From contig NZ_FTNT01000003.1 in assembly GCF_900156495.1 (NCBI RefSeq), forward strand, positions 434,001-498,000: a stretch of 64,000 nucleotides of DNA, in the 5' to 3' direction. The stretch's first letter is position 1, and the number at the start of each line of letters is the position of its first letter. Both the position numbers and the translations under genes were made by a program. The notes below the pieces were generated by a model, which saw only the letters and a list, made by a program, of their open reading frames with translations, ran no database searches and was not told the DNA's origin. This DNA comes from Williamsia sterculiae. Lineage in GTDB: Bacteria; Actinomycetota; Actinomycetes; Mycobacteriales; Mycobacteriaceae. This document shows positions 18,846 through 28,271 of this stretch, in pieces.

Positions 18846-21050
18846 ATGTCGAGAAATTCCTACGAACTCGGGATCGGCCTGAACGACGATCATTCCGCGC
18901 TGGCCGAGTCGGTGCGTCGCTTCGCCGAACGCGATGTCGATCACGACGAGATGCGCCGCGCGGTCGAGCGGTCCGGGGACGAGAAATTCCCCACCTTCTG
19001 GCAAGGCCTGGTGGACCAGGGTTTGCTCGGCCTTCATGTCCCTGAGACCGCGGGTGGCGACGGTGCCGGTCTGTTGACCCTCGCTGTGGCGCTGGAGGCT
19101 TTCGGGCGCACCATCGCCGAGGGGTCGTTCGTGCCCACTCTGCTGGCGAGTGCCGCGCTGTCGGCGACCGAATCCAAGGTCTCTCTCGAGTTGTTGCCCG
19201 GATTGATCGACGGATCGATCACCGGCACCGTCGCCCTGGGTGAAGCGATCACCGCACAGCGAGAGGGTGCAGATCTGGTGGCCTCGGGTGCCTACGACGG
19301 GGTGCTGACCGCCGTCACCGCCGACGTGTTCGTCGTGCCGTTCCTCGTCGACGACGAGATCGTCTGGGCCGCCGTCGACGCCGCGTCGGTCTCGATCAAG
19401 GCGCAGGACTCCATCGACCTCCTCCGTGGCGCGGGGCGCGTGCAGCTCGACACCGTCGTGGTGCCGTCTGACCGCATCCTGACCGGGCTGACCGCCACCC
19501 GGATGCATTCCATCGCCACCGTCATCCTGGGCGCAGAAGCGGTCGGCATCATCTCCTGGTGCGTGTCCACGGCGTCTGAGTACGCGAAGACGCGGGTGCA
19601 GTTCGGACGGCCCATCGGACAGTTCCAGGGAGTCAAGCACAAGTGTGCCTACATGGGTATCGCGCTGGAGAAGGCGCGGGCCGTTCTCTGGGACGCCGCC
19701 GGGGCCCTCGACCGCGGTGAATCGACGGCCGATTTCGCCGCCGATGTCGCTGCCGTCATCGTCCCGGATGGAGCTGTCGGCTGCGCTCAGGACTGCATTC
19801 AGGTACACGGTGGTATCGGGTTCACCTGGGAACACGATGCTCACCTGTATTACCGTCGCGCCCTGTCGATCCGGGCTCAGCTCGGCACCCACGAGGCGCG
19901 CGCCGCTGCTGTCGCCGATCGTGCGTTGGCGGGCGAGACGTTACCCACCGACATCGAATTGCCCGCCGAGGCCGAGGAGATCCGCGGTGCGATCCGGGAG
20001 AGCCTGGTCCCGCTCTCGGCGCTCGGCGAAGACGATCAGCTCATCGCCCTGGGCGACGGGGGTTGGGTGCAACCGCACCTGCCCGCGCCGTTCGGTCGGG
20101 GTGCGTCACCGTTGGAGCAGGTGGTCATCTCGGAGGAACTGGCGCGCGCCGAGATCGCGCTACCCCAGTTGCTGATGGGTGGCTGGGCCGTCGGCGCCAT
20201 CGTCGCCCACGGCACCGACAAGCAGAAGAAGGATCTTGCCATCCCGACCCTGCAGGGTGAGATCGTCTGGTGTCAGCTCTTCAGCGAACCCGGTGCCGGG
20301 TCCGATCTCGCGTCTCTGTCCACCAAGGCCGAGAAGGTCGACGGGGGATGGGTGATCAACGGGCAGAAGATCTGGACCACGGTGGCGCAGTTCGCGGAGT
20401 GGGCGATGCTCATCGCCCGGACCGACACGAGTCGTCCCAAACACCAGGGCATCACCTACTTCCTGTTGGACATGTCGGCCACGGGCGTGACCGTGCGTCC
20501 GTTACGGGAGATGACCGGTTCGGCGTTGTTCAACGAGGTGTTTCTCGACGACGTCTTCATCCCCGACGATTGCGTGGTCGGCGAGGTGAACGACGGGTGG
20601 AATGTCGCACGAACCACGCTGGCAGGCGAGCGTGTGGCGTTGAGCGCGAAGATGGAGGCCTACGCCACCGACAGCGACCTGCTCAAGTTCACGACGGGAC
20701 GCGATCTCGGCCCCACCGCGCGTGTGCGCGTCGGCGAGCTGATCGCGGAGAGTCGCGCCATCGACGTCATCAGTGCGCGCGTGGTGCTCAAACAGCTGTC
20801 CGGGGCGGATGTGAGTACCACCTCGAGTGTCGGAAAGCTGTTGGGGATGGCTCTAGGACAGGCCATCTCGGAATTCGTGGTGGCCGAGCTCGGCATCGCA
20901 GGTGCGGTGGTCGTTCCTGGGCAACCGAGTGACAAGGCCATCGAACAGCTGATCTCGGGCCGGGCCACCACCATCTACGGCGGGACCACCGAAGTGCAGC
21001 TCAACGTGATCGGCGAACGCATGCTGGGACTACCACGAGACGCCGCTTGA
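18846..21050 (+). CDS. Fused double acyl-CoA dehydrogenase (FadE6/FadE22/FadE34-like)
   Basis: The 734-residue protein contains two acyl-CoA dehydrogenase units in tandem. The N-terminal unit (about 1-370) has QFGRPIGQFQGVKHK and QVHGGIGFTWEHDAHLYYRRA. The C-terminal unit (about 380-734) has CQLFSEPGAGSDLASL, INGQKIWTT and ATTIYGGTTEVQLNVIGERMLGLPR. Single-domain family members are about 380 residues. Such fusions match one heterodimer of the alpha2beta2 dehydrogenases used on sterol and branched side chains. FAD-dependent introduction of the 2,3 double bond is expected. It starts 10 bp after the SDR gene and its TGA overlaps the TTG of the racemase gene. Confidence 0.9.
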   Translation: MSRNSYELGIGLNDDHSALAESVRRFAERDVDHDEMRRAVERSGDEKFPTFWQGLVDQGLLGLHVPETAGGDGAGLLTLAVALEAFGRTIAEGSFVPTLLASAALSATESKVSLELLPGLIDGSITGTVALGEAITAQREGADLVASGAYDGVLTAVTADVFVVPFLVDDEIVWAAVDAASVSIKAQDSIDLLRGAGRVQLDTVVVPSDRILTGLTATRMHSIATVILGAEAVGIISWCVSTASEYAKTRVQFGRPIGQFQGVKHKCAYMGIALEKARAVLWDAAGALDRGESTADFAADVAAVIVPDGAVGCAQDCIQVHGGIGFTWEHDAHLYYRRALSIRAQLGTHEARAAAVADRALAGETLPTDIELPAEAEEIRGAIRESLVPLSALGEDDQLIALGDGGWVQPHLPAPFGRGASPLEQVVISEELARAEIALPQLLMGGWAVGAIVAHGTDKQKKDLAIPTLQGEIVWCQLFSEPGAGSDLASLSTKAEKVDGGWVINGQKIWTTVAQFAEWAMLIARTDTSRPKHQGITYFLLDMSATGVTVRPLREMTGSALFNEVFLDDVFIPDDCVVGEVNDGWNVARTTLAGERVALSAKMEAYATDSDLLKFTTGRDLGPTARVRVGELIAESRAIDVISARVVLKQLSGADVSTTSSVGKLLGMALGQAISEFVVAELGIAGAVVVPGQPSDKAIEQLISGRATTIYGGTTEVQLNVIGERMLGLPRDAA

Positions 21051-22183
21051 GTGGGCCACTCGGGGGTGTCCGCGTCGTCGAGATCGCCAGTCTGGCTCCT
21101 GGACCCTTCGCCTGCATGATCCTGGCCGATCTCGGCGCCGACGTCATCCGCGTCGACCGAGCCGGACACGGTGGGGGGCTATTGTCCCCGTCCGGCGTCC
21201 TCGACCGCGGACGGCGCTCCATCTCGGTGGACCTGGGGACCGCAGCGGGACGCGATGTCGTCCTGAGGTTGGTGGAGACGGCGGACATCCTGGTCGAAGG
21301 ATTTCGTCCCGGTGTCGTCGAGCGACTGGGCATCGGCCCCGACGACTGTGCATCCCGTAACCCGCGCCTGATCTACGGCCGGATGACCGGATGGGGACAG
21401 AGCGGCCCCATGTCCCAGCGCGCGGGGCACGACATCAACTACATCGCGCTGTCGGGTGCACTGCACCTGATCGGTCGGACCGGTGAGCGCCCGGTTCCAC
21501 CGGCGAACCTGTTGGCCGACTTCGGTGGTGGCGGACTATTGCTCGCGATGGGTCTGATGGCGGCGCTGCACGAGCGGACGTCGTCAGGACTCGGTCAGGT
21601 CGTGGACGCATCGATGGTCGAGGGCTCGGCGTTGCTCACAGCCTTCGTCCACGCAATGCACGCATCCGGCCTGTGGGACGGCGATCGCGGTGAGAACCTG
21701 CTCGACGGTGGCGGGGCCTTCTACGACACCTACGAGTGTGCCGATGGGCGACACCTCGCCGTGGGGTGTGTAGAGCAGCAGTTCTACGCAGAGTTGCTCG
21801 TGACCCTCGGGCTCACCGACGCGGACCTACCCGAGCAGTACGACCTCGACGAGGCCGACGCATTGCGAACGCGTATCGCGGCCGTGATCGCCACCAGACC
21901 CCGCGATGAATGGGCGGCGATCTTCGCCGAGTCGGATGCGTGTGTGACGCCGGTCCTCTCGCCGTGGGAGGCCGCCGATCATCCGCACAATCAGGCCCGC
22001 GAGAGCTTCGTGAGCGTCGGGGGCATCACCCAACCCGCGCCGGCCCCGAAGTTCAGTCGCAGTGTGGTGGCCACTCCGACAGCGGGTTCGCGACCCGGAG
22101 CGGACTCGACAACCGTCCTCGCCGACATCGGCTACACCGCCGAGCAGATCGCGGAGTTGACGTCGGAGGGCGCGGTCGAATAG
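21047..22183 (+). CDS. mcr: Alpha-methylacyl-CoA racemase (CaiB/BaiF family III)
   Basis: The 378-residue protein belongs to the family III CoA-transferase fold. It has the racemase residues His128 in RAGHDINYIALSG, Asp158 in NLLADFGGGG and Glu243 in CVEQQFYAELL, which correspond to the catalytic set of mycobacterial MCR. It interconverts (2R)- and (2S)-methylacyl-CoA so that the dehydrogenase can act. The start is a rare TTG at 21047, overlapping the previous stop (TTGA); the nearby GTG at 21051 is out of frame. It is the last gene of the operon and indicates that the pathway handles 2-methyl-branched acids such as sterol side chains or pristanate. Confidence 0.88.
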   Translation: MSGPLGGVRVVEIASLAPGPFACMILADLGADVIRVDRAGHGGGLLSPSGVLDRGRRSISVDLGTAAGRDVVLRLVETADILVEGFRPGVVERLGIGPDDCASRNPRLIYGRMTGWGQSGPMSQRAGHDINYIALSGALHLIGRTGERPVPPANLLADFGGGGLLLAMGLMAALHERTSSGLGQVVDASMVEGSALLTAFVHAMHASGLWDGDRGENLLDGGGAFYDTYECADGRHLAVGCVEQQFYAELLVTLGLTDADLPEQYDLDEADALRTRIAAVIATRPRDEWAAIFAESDACVTPVLSPWEAADHPHNQARESFVSVGGITQPAPAPKFSRSVVATPTAGSRPGADSTTVLADIGYTAEQIAELTSEGAVE

Positions 22184-22305
22184 CCGATCGCGGGCACCTC
22201 GACGCGGATGATCCTGCCGTTCAGGAAATCCGACGCTGCGAGGAGTGAAACAGCGGGATACCCACGAGCGCGTCGGTGCGGCCCCGGCGGCCGATCGAGG
22301 TGCGG

Positions 22306-25300
22306 TCAGGTGAGCCCCAGATGACGCAGACCGCGGGCGTAGTTGGCGATGATGCCCGGAGTGATGTGTGGGATGTCCTTGTGTCGTCCCACCTTCGCAC
22401 GACGCACCGCATCGCGGAACCTGTCTGCGGGTGCGATTCCGCCAATGACGGCCGAGGTCGGTCGAGCGTAGTTGTCCAACAACGGAAGAAGCGAATGTCT
22501 ACGCTGTGTGTCGGGCAGGTTGGTGATCGCCTCACCGAACCGGGTGAACCATTCGTCGTAGTCGTCGACACGAGTGATCTCCGCGCCGTCGTCGATCAAC
22601 CAGTCGACGTAACGGTCGAGCCCCACGCCGTCCTCGTGTGGATTCATCGCGTGATAGGTACTGAATCCGTCGTCGTCCACCAGGGCGTTGATGGCGGCCG
22701 CCAGGAAGTCCACCGGGAGCGCGTCGTAGTGCGACGGTATCGGCGAACCGTCCGGCCCCAGCTCGTGAAAGGAGCGCGGTGCCAGTCCGGTGGCCAGCAC
22801 GCTCATGAGGAGCCGCGTGAACATGTCCGGCAGATTGAGTTGGCCGAGATCGTGATCGTCGGCCAGGATCATGTCACAGCGGAACACGGTGACGGGCAAG
22901 CTCAGGTGTTCGTGCGCCTCCCGCAACAAGACCTCACCTGCCCACTTGCTGTTGCCGTAGCCGCTTGCGTAACCGTGGTCGAGTCTCCGGGTAGCGCTGA
23001 TCTCGCGGATGTCGGCGTCCTCCACGAATTCCGCGGGCGCGATCTGGGTCGCCACACCCACCGTCGACACATACACATAAGGCTTCACGCATTCGGTGAG
23101 GGCCAACTCGATGAGCTCCGCTGTTCCCACCACGTTGGGGCCGAACAGTTCGTGGTAGGGGAGTACGTGATTGACCAGCGCGGCCGGGTCCACGATCAGG
23201 TCGACCGTCTCCGCTAGCTCCTGCCAGGTGTCGTCGTCGAGGCCGAGGTGACGAGCCGATTTGTCGGCGACCACCACACGTAGATGCCGGCCGGCGAGCC
23301 GGTGATATTCGGCGAGCAGCTCGTCGTCACCGGTGTCGAAGGCGTCGTCCAGGCGAATACGTCCGGCGTCGGCGTCGGACGCACGCACGAGGCAGATGAC
23401 GGTCCCTCCGCTCATGTCCATGCGGCGCAACCAGTCCAGTGCCAGATAGCGCCCCAGGAATCCGGTGGCACCGGTCACCAGCACGGTTCGCGGCTCACCC
23501 GGTGCCGGGGGCAGATCCGACGCTCTCGCGATGGTCGACGGGTCCAAGAAGGCATCGAGCGTGAGGTCGGTGGCACGGATGGTCTCACCGTCGCCGTGTA
23601 TCGACGCCGCGGTCGGTCGCTGTCCGCCAGGAGCCGCGACGAACGCCGCAAGTCCGGACATGTCGGTCGTCGGGGAGGTGATGACTCCGACGGGCACCTC
23701 CACGTCGAAGATCTCCCGCAGTTCGGTTCCCAGGGTGACCGCAGTGAGCGAATCACCGCCGAGGTCGGTGAAATGCGACTGGGGTCCGATATCACCCTCG
23801 GCAAGGTCGAGCAGTGCGGTCGCGACGTCGATCACGGTCTGCTCGGCCGGACGCTCGGAGGCCTGTTCCCTGGCCAGGCGCAGCTTGTCATCTCTGCCCG
23901 CCTCCAACTCACCGTAGAGCGCTTCCAGGGCGTTGCCGTACCGTGCCTTGAGTGCCGGGCGCGCGAGTTTGGCCGTGTTGGTGAGCAATCCGTTGTGCTG
24001 GCTGAACGGGTCTCGTTCGATGATGACCTCGCGGGGGATCTCGACCGCCGACAGCCCGGCGTCACGCCCGATGTCGCGCAGCGCGGTGTTCACCCGGGCA
24101 CGGAGTATGTCGTCATCACCACCGGCGTCGACGACGGCGCCCGCGGTGGGGACGACGACAGCCAGCAGATACGGCCGAGAACTGTTCCCATACACGTAGA
24201 TCTGCTCGACAGGTGGCGCGACGAGTGCCGCCTCCGCATGCGATACGGTCACGAATTCGCCCTGGGACAGTTTGATCACGTTGTTGCGGCGATCCAGATA
24301 GCGCAACTCGTCGGGCGCGATCTCGGCGACGATGTCCCCGGTTCGGTAGAACCCGTCCTCGTCGAAGGCCTCGGCCGTCAGTTCGGGACGACGGTAGTAA
24401 CCGGCGAAGATGTCGGTGGTCTTGACCAGCAACTCACCACGCGGGTGCGGTCGGTCCGTGCTCCGGTAACCGAGTTCGGGGACGTCGCGCAGTCGGTACG
24501 CGATCACCGGCGGCCGCGTGATGTGACCGTTCAACAGCACGCCACCGGACTCGGTCGACCCGTAGCCCTCGATCAGTGGCTCGCCGAGCAGGTCCCCCAC
24601 GAAGGTGGCGACGTCGGGCGAGATCGGTGCCGATCCCGTGACGGCCCGTACCTCGCCCGCACCGAGGTAGCGGGTCCGCAGATCGGACAGCGCAGTGGCG
24701 TCGTCGGCGCCGCGGGCCCGGTCGGCGAGGTACTCCCGATACAGCATCTCCCAGACCCGCGGGACGAACTGCAATTGGGTCGGGTGTACCTCGGCGAGGT
24801 CGTCGAGCAGTTGGGACAGATCGCTCTGCGCCGTGAAGAATGCGGTCCCCCCGTTACCCAGCGTCTGCAGCAGGGTGGTACGACCCATCACGTGGCTCAT
24901 CGGCATGAAGTTCAAGGTCACCCAGCGCAGGGGATCGTCACGACTGAACGCGAGGCCGAATCCGTTGCGGAGCATGCGCGCGACGGCGGACTGCCGATAC
25001 ATCGCACCCTTGGGTGTCCCGGTGCTGCCGGACGTGTAGATCAGCAGTGCCAATGCGTCGGGATCCCGATCGCGACGCACGGGCGCAACCACGTCATGCG
25101 TGAGGTCGTCGTGGAGTGTGGTGGTGAGCTGCGCGACGGTACCTTCGATCTCCCGTCGTCGACGATCGAGATCGTCCACATCCACGTCTTCGGTATCGAA
25201 GATCAGCAGATGCTCGACGGTTGTCCGGCGCATGGCGGCGAGGATCCCGGTCACCGCGGGCAGGTGTTCGGCCGCGACGGCCAGGACACGCGGGGCAGTC

Positions 25301-25695
25301 TCCTCCAGAATCTGCTGCCAACTCGACGGTGACGCACCGGTCTGCAGCGGGACCGACACACCGCCCGCGGGACCGGTGACCGCTAGATCGACGATGCTGT
25401 ATCCGGGACTGGTGAAACCCAGAATGGCCACCGTATCGCCCTGCCCGAGGCCGAATCGGGTCACCAGAGACGTCGCTACGGCGTCGACGCGGGAAGCCAG
25501 TTGGGCGTATGTCAGGGTTCGCCAGGCCCTCGCATTTCCCGGTCGCCACGCCATCGCAGCGCGATCGCCGTATCCGTCCGCCAGAACGGATACGATGCCC
25601 GATACCGAAGTCTCAGCCGAAACACGTTCGACCACAGCAGGATCGGCACCAGCAGTGTCGATCGCGGACGCGGGCAGCAGGGAACCGGGCACCAT
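22306..25695 (-). CDS. car: Carboxylic acid reductase (adenylation-PCP-reductase)
   Basis: CAR reduces carboxylic acids to aldehydes using ATP and NADPH. The 1129-residue protein has the full order. An adenylation domain (to about 600) carries LLIYTSGSTGTPKGAMYR and EGYGSTESGGVLL. A carrier domain has the phosphopantetheine serine Ser649 in DLGGDSLTAV. A reductase domain from about 735 has VTGATGFLGRYLALDWL and catalytic Tyr913-x-x-x-Lys917 in GYGNSKWAGE. The ATG at 25695 has AAGAGG five bases upstream; the frame is open to 25872 without a better site. Known CARs are about 1170 residues, so the N-terminus is slightly short. No phosphopantetheinyl transferase gene is in the window. Confidence 0.93.
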   Translation of the reverse strand: MVPGSLLPASAIDTAGADPAVVERVSAETSVSGIVSVLADGYGDRAAMAWRPGNARAWRTLTYAQLASRVDAVATSLVTRFGLGQGDTVAILGFTSPGYSIVDLAVTGPAGGVSVPLQTGASPSSWQQILEETAPRVLAVAAEHLPAVTGILAAMRRTTVEHLLIFDTEDVDVDDLDRRRREIEGTVAQLTTTLHDDLTHDVVAPVRRDRDPDALALLIYTSGSTGTPKGAMYRQSAVARMLRNGFGLAFSRDDPLRWVTLNFMPMSHVMGRTTLLQTLGNGGTAFFTAQSDLSQLLDDLAEVHPTQLQFVPRVWEMLYREYLADRARGADDATALSDLRTRYLGAGEVRAVTGSAPISPDVATFVGDLLGEPLIEGYGSTESGGVLLNGHITRPPVIAYRLRDVPELGYRSTDRPHPRGELLVKTTDIFAGYYRRPELTAEAFDEDGFYRTGDIVAEIAPDELRYLDRRNNVIKLSQGEFVTVSHAEAALVAPPVEQIYVYGNSSRPYLLAVVVPTAGAVVDAGGDDDILRARVNTALRDIGRDAGLSAVEIPREVIIERDPFSQHNGLLTNTAKLARPALKARYGNALEALYGELEAGRDDKLRLAREQASERPAEQTVIDVATALLDLAEGDIGPQSHFTDLGGDSLTAVTLGTELREIFDVEVPVGVITSPTTDMSGLAAFVAAPGGQRPTAASIHGDGETIRATDLTLDAFLDPSTIARASDLPPAPGEPRTVLVTGATGFLGRYLALDWLRRMDMSGGTVICLVRASDADAGRIRLDDAFDTGDDELLAEYHRLAGRHLRVVVADKSARHLGLDDDTWQELAETVDLIVDPAALVNHVLPYHELFGPNVVGTAELIELALTECVKPYVYVSTVGVATQIAPAEFVEDADIREISATRRLDHGYASGYGNSKWAGEVLLREAHEHLSLPVTVFRCDMILADDHDLGQLNLPDMFTRLLMSVLATGLAPRSFHELGPDGSPIPSHYDALPVDFLAAAINALVDDDGFSTYHAMNPHEDGVGLDRYVDWLIDDGAEITRVDDYDEWFTRFGEAITNLPDTQRRHSLLPLLDNYARPTSAVIGGIAPADRFRDAVRRAKVGRHKDIPHITPGIIANYARGLRHLGLT

Positions 25696-25925
25696 CACAC
25701 CTCTTCGTCGAGACTTCATTAGCAACTCTAAGCAAACGCTCGGTTGCGACGGCTCGCCAGGAAACGTGAACCTTCTCACTCGCCGCCGCACCCGAAATGG
25801 CCGCGAAGTCCGATTGGGCGACATCCCACGAGATATGGGGGTGGATGTCCGGGTCATCCCCGATGACCGCACGTCCGTGGGGCGCTGTAATCGAGGGGAC
25901 CGGATACAACCGAGAGGACGTCACC

Positions 25926-26135
25926 ATGACGACAGCACCCGTACACCGCTCACCGCGCCTGGAGCGCTCGCGCACCGACAAGTGGTTCGGTGGTGTGTGC
26001 GGCGGTCTCGCCGCGCACTTCGGCTGGAGCCCGGCCCTCGTGCGCACGCTGTTCGTGCTGTCGGTGATCCTGCCCGGCCCTCAGGTGCTGGTCTACCTCG
26101 CGCTATGGATCGTCATTCCCAAGGCCCCTGCCTGA
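25926..26135 (+). CDS. PspC-domain membrane protein (69 aa)
   Basis: Residues 10-69 match the phage-shock-protein C domain: RLERSRTDKWFGGVCGGLAAHFGWSPALVRTLFVL, then a membrane segment VILPGPQVLVYLALWIVIP. PspC proteins sit in the membrane and are linked to envelope-stress sensing; stand-alone versions like this are common in actinobacteria. The ATG at 25926 is chosen over the upstream frame at 25797, which would add a non-conserved region. It faces away from car and converges with a permease gene. Confidence 0.85.
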   Translation: MTTAPVHRSPRLERSRTDKWFGGVCGGLAAHFGWSPALVRTLFVLSVILPGPQVLVYLALWIVIPKAPA

Positions 26136-26170
26136 CCCGTGGCACCCACCGATACCTATGGCGCCACGGG
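26136..26170. terminator. Possible bidirectional hairpin between pspC-like and permease genes
   Basis: CCCGTGGC (26136-26143) and GCCACGGG (26163-26170) are perfect 8-bp arms around a 19-nt loop, in the 51-bp gap between two converging genes. No T-run is present; the loop is long, so confidence is modest. Confidence 0.4.
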
Positions 26171-26186
26171 GTCTGCGGTCGGACGG

Positions 26187-27629
26187 TCAGGAGGTGGTCT
26201 CCGTGGAAGCGGTGGCGACCGTGCGACTCGCGTCGGGATCGATGACCTCGTCGGTACCCGAGCGGCGTGACCTCCAGCGCGTCAGCTCGTAGGCGACAAG
26301 TATCACCACCAGCGTGACACCGCTCATGATGAACTGCGAACGCGTGCTGGGCAGGAATGCCATCGCCAGGATGACGGCCACCATCACCGCGATGGTCGCG
26401 TAGCTGAGCCAGGGGAACAACCACATCTTCAGCCGCAGCGCCGTGGGATCCTGCCGCTCGACCCGCCGCCGCAACACGACCTGCGACACGGCGATGATCA
26501 GGTACACGAACAGCGCGACGGCTCCATACGAGTTGACGAGGAAGTCGAACACCACATCGCCCCAGATGTAGGTCGCCGCGACCGACACGTAGCCGACAAC
26601 GGTGCCCAGCAGGATCGCGCGTCGCGGTACACCGTTGGCCGACAGTCGGGTGAAGAACCGAGGCCCGTCACCATGTGTGGTGAGCGCGAACACCATTCGT
26701 GATGTGGTGTACAGGGCGGAGTTCAGGCACGACAGCACGGCGGTGAGGACGATGAGATTCATGATGGTGGACACCGCGGGGATGCCGAGTACCGACAGAA
26801 CCGAGGCGTACGGACTCACCCCCACGCTCTTGGTGTTCCAGGGCTGGACTGTGACCACCACCAAGATGGACCCGACGTAGAACAGGATGATCCGGAGGAT
26901 GATCGACCTCATCGCCCGTGACACGGCCTGTTCGGGCTCGTCGGACTCGGCGGCAGCGATGGTGACGATCTCAGCCCCGGTGTAGAAGGCGACGCAGGGG
27001 ACCACCGCCGCGAGCACAGCACCCCAACCCGACGGGGTGAAGCCGCCGTGGTCGACGAGATTCGACAGCCCCGGTGTGGAGTCCGGCCAGAGTCCGGTGA
27101 TCCAGAGGATGCCCACGAACAGGAAGACCACGATCGCCACGACCTTGATCGACGAGAACCAGTACTCGAACTCACCGAAGGAGCGCGCCGAGACGAGATT
27201 GGTTGCCGTCAGGGTGAGCATCAGGACCAGGCTCAACACCCAGAGCGGCACCTCGGGCAGCCACAGCTGGACGATGCGACCGCCGGCGACCGCTTCCACG
27301 GCGACCACGACGACGAAGAAGTACCAGTACAGCCATCCGGTGACGAAACCACCTCGGCGGCCCAGCGCCCGCCGGGCGTACACGTAGAACGACCCGACCA
27401 CGGGCTGGGCGACGGCCATCTCGGCCAGCATCCGCATGATCAACATCGTGATCAGGCCGCCGATGAGGAACGACACCACCGCCGCGGGGCCCGCGTCGGC
27501 GATGACCACACCGCTTCCGACGAACAGGCCCGCTCCGATGACCCCGCCGAGCGCGATGAGATTCATGTGACGGCGCCGCAAGCCCTTGCCCAGTTCGGCA
27601 TCGGATGCAGCCACGTCGGAGTCGGACAT
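26187..27629 (-). CDS. Amino acid permease, APC superfamily (GabP/AnsP-like)
   Basis: The 480-residue protein has about 12 hydrophobic segments. Its N-terminus is typical of the amino acid transporter family: GLRRRHMNLIALGGVIGAGLFVGSG, then AVVSFLIGGLITMLIMRMLAEMAVAQP and the cytoplasmic-loop motif around YTGAEIVTIAAAESDEPEQAVSRAM. It imports an amino acid, probably GABA- or asparagine-like, with protons across the cytoplasmic membrane. AGAGGCGC precedes the ATG. No adjacent catabolic gene fixes the substrate; the omega-amino-acid genes at 9.7-12.7 kb are far away. Confidence 0.85.
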   Translation of the reverse strand: MSDSDVAASDAELGKGLRRRHMNLIALGGVIGAGLFVGSGVVIADAGPAAVVSFLIGGLITMLIMRMLAEMAVAQPVVGSFYVYARRALGRRGGFVTGWLYWYFFVVVVAVEAVAGGRIVQLWLPEVPLWVLSLVLMLTLTATNLVSARSFGEFEYWFSSIKVVAIVVFLFVGILWITGLWPDSTPGLSNLVDHGGFTPSGWGAVLAAVVPCVAFYTGAEIVTIAAAESDEPEQAVSRAMRSIILRIILFYVGSILVVVTVQPWNTKSVGVSPYASVLSVLGIPAVSTIMNLIVLTAVLSCLNSALYTTSRMVFALTTHGDGPRFFTRLSANGVPRRAILLGTVVGYVSVAATYIWGDVVFDFLVNSYGAVALFVYLIIAVSQVVLRRRVERQDPTALRLKMWLFPWLSYATIAVMVAVILAMAFLPSTRSQFIMSGVTLVVILVAYELTRWRSRRSGTDEVIDPDASRTVATASTETTS

Positions 27630-27792
27630 GATGCGCCTCTCGAAACCCCCGTCACCCGGTCACCTGCGGGGATGGAAGCAAGATGTCAACGACCGACCGG
27701 GTTCGCAAGCGCTGGATTCAGCGTGGGTCAAACCAGGGTTGGGCTTGCAGCGCGCGGTTGCCATCGTCCGCGTCGTTCGGCACGGTGGTGTG

Positions 27793-28254
27793 ATGAGCGA
27801 GCAAACGAGCGTGACAGTGGAACGGATCATCGACGCACCGGTCGACCGAGTTTTCGACGTGCTCAGCAATCCCGAGCGCCATCTGGACCTCGACGGATCG
27901 GGTTTCGTCCGGGGGATCGACCACGCAGATCGCATCACCGCGGTAGGCGAGGTCTTCACGATGAACATGGACGGTCCGCACATGGGCGGTGAGTACAAGA
28001 CCGACAATCACGTCACCGGTTACGCCAAGGACAAGCTGCTGGCGTGGAAAACCGCACCCGCGGGTACCGAGCCTCCCGGGTGGGAATGGCTGTGGGAGCT
28101 CGAGTCCCAGGGGCCCGGCACCACTCTCGTCCGACACACCTACGACTGGTCCGCCGTCACCGACAAGGACCTGTTGCAGAAGGTCGGGTTCCCCCTGGTG
28201 TCCTCAGACCAACTCGAGGGGACTCTCGGACGATTGGCCGCGGCGGTCGACTGA
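27793..28254 (+). CDS. SRPBCC family protein (polyketide cyclase/AHSA1-like)
   Basis: The 153-residue protein begins MSEQTSVTVERIIDAPVDRVFDVLSNPERHLDLDGSGFV, the hallmark start of SRPBCC proteins. It has a C-terminal helix DQLEGTLGRLAAAVD. The ATG at 27793 is used; the frame is open upstream to 27586, overlapping the divergent permease. Such proteins bind small hydrophobic molecules or mediate chaperone contact; no specific role is evident. It converges with another SRPBCC gene at 28272, 17 bp away. Confidence 0.75.
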   Translation: MSEQTSVTVERIIDAPVDRVFDVLSNPERHLDLDGSGFVRGIDHADRITAVGEVFTMNMDGPHMGGEYKTDNHVTGYAKDKLLAWKTAPAGTEPPGWEWLWELESQGPGTTLVRHTYDWSAVTDKDLLQKVGFPLVSSDQLEGTLGRLAAAVD

Positions 28255-28271
28255 GACCGCCGCCCCGAGTA

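Noticed and set aside
17958-19892. 644-residue minus-strand open frame across the SDR and acyl-CoA dehydrogenase genes
   Set aside because: Antisense of two well-supported genes in a continuous operon. High GC keeps the opposite frame open; the product is Arg/Gly/His-rich without domains.
22184-22305. Possible small gene between the racemase and car genes
   Set aside because: Only 122 bp, no start with a ribosome site, and no conserved-looking peptide in any frame.
23284-25332. 682-residue plus-strand open frame inside car
   Set aside because: Shadow of the carboxylic acid reductase. No ribosome site or motifs, and composition typical of GC-rich antisense frames.
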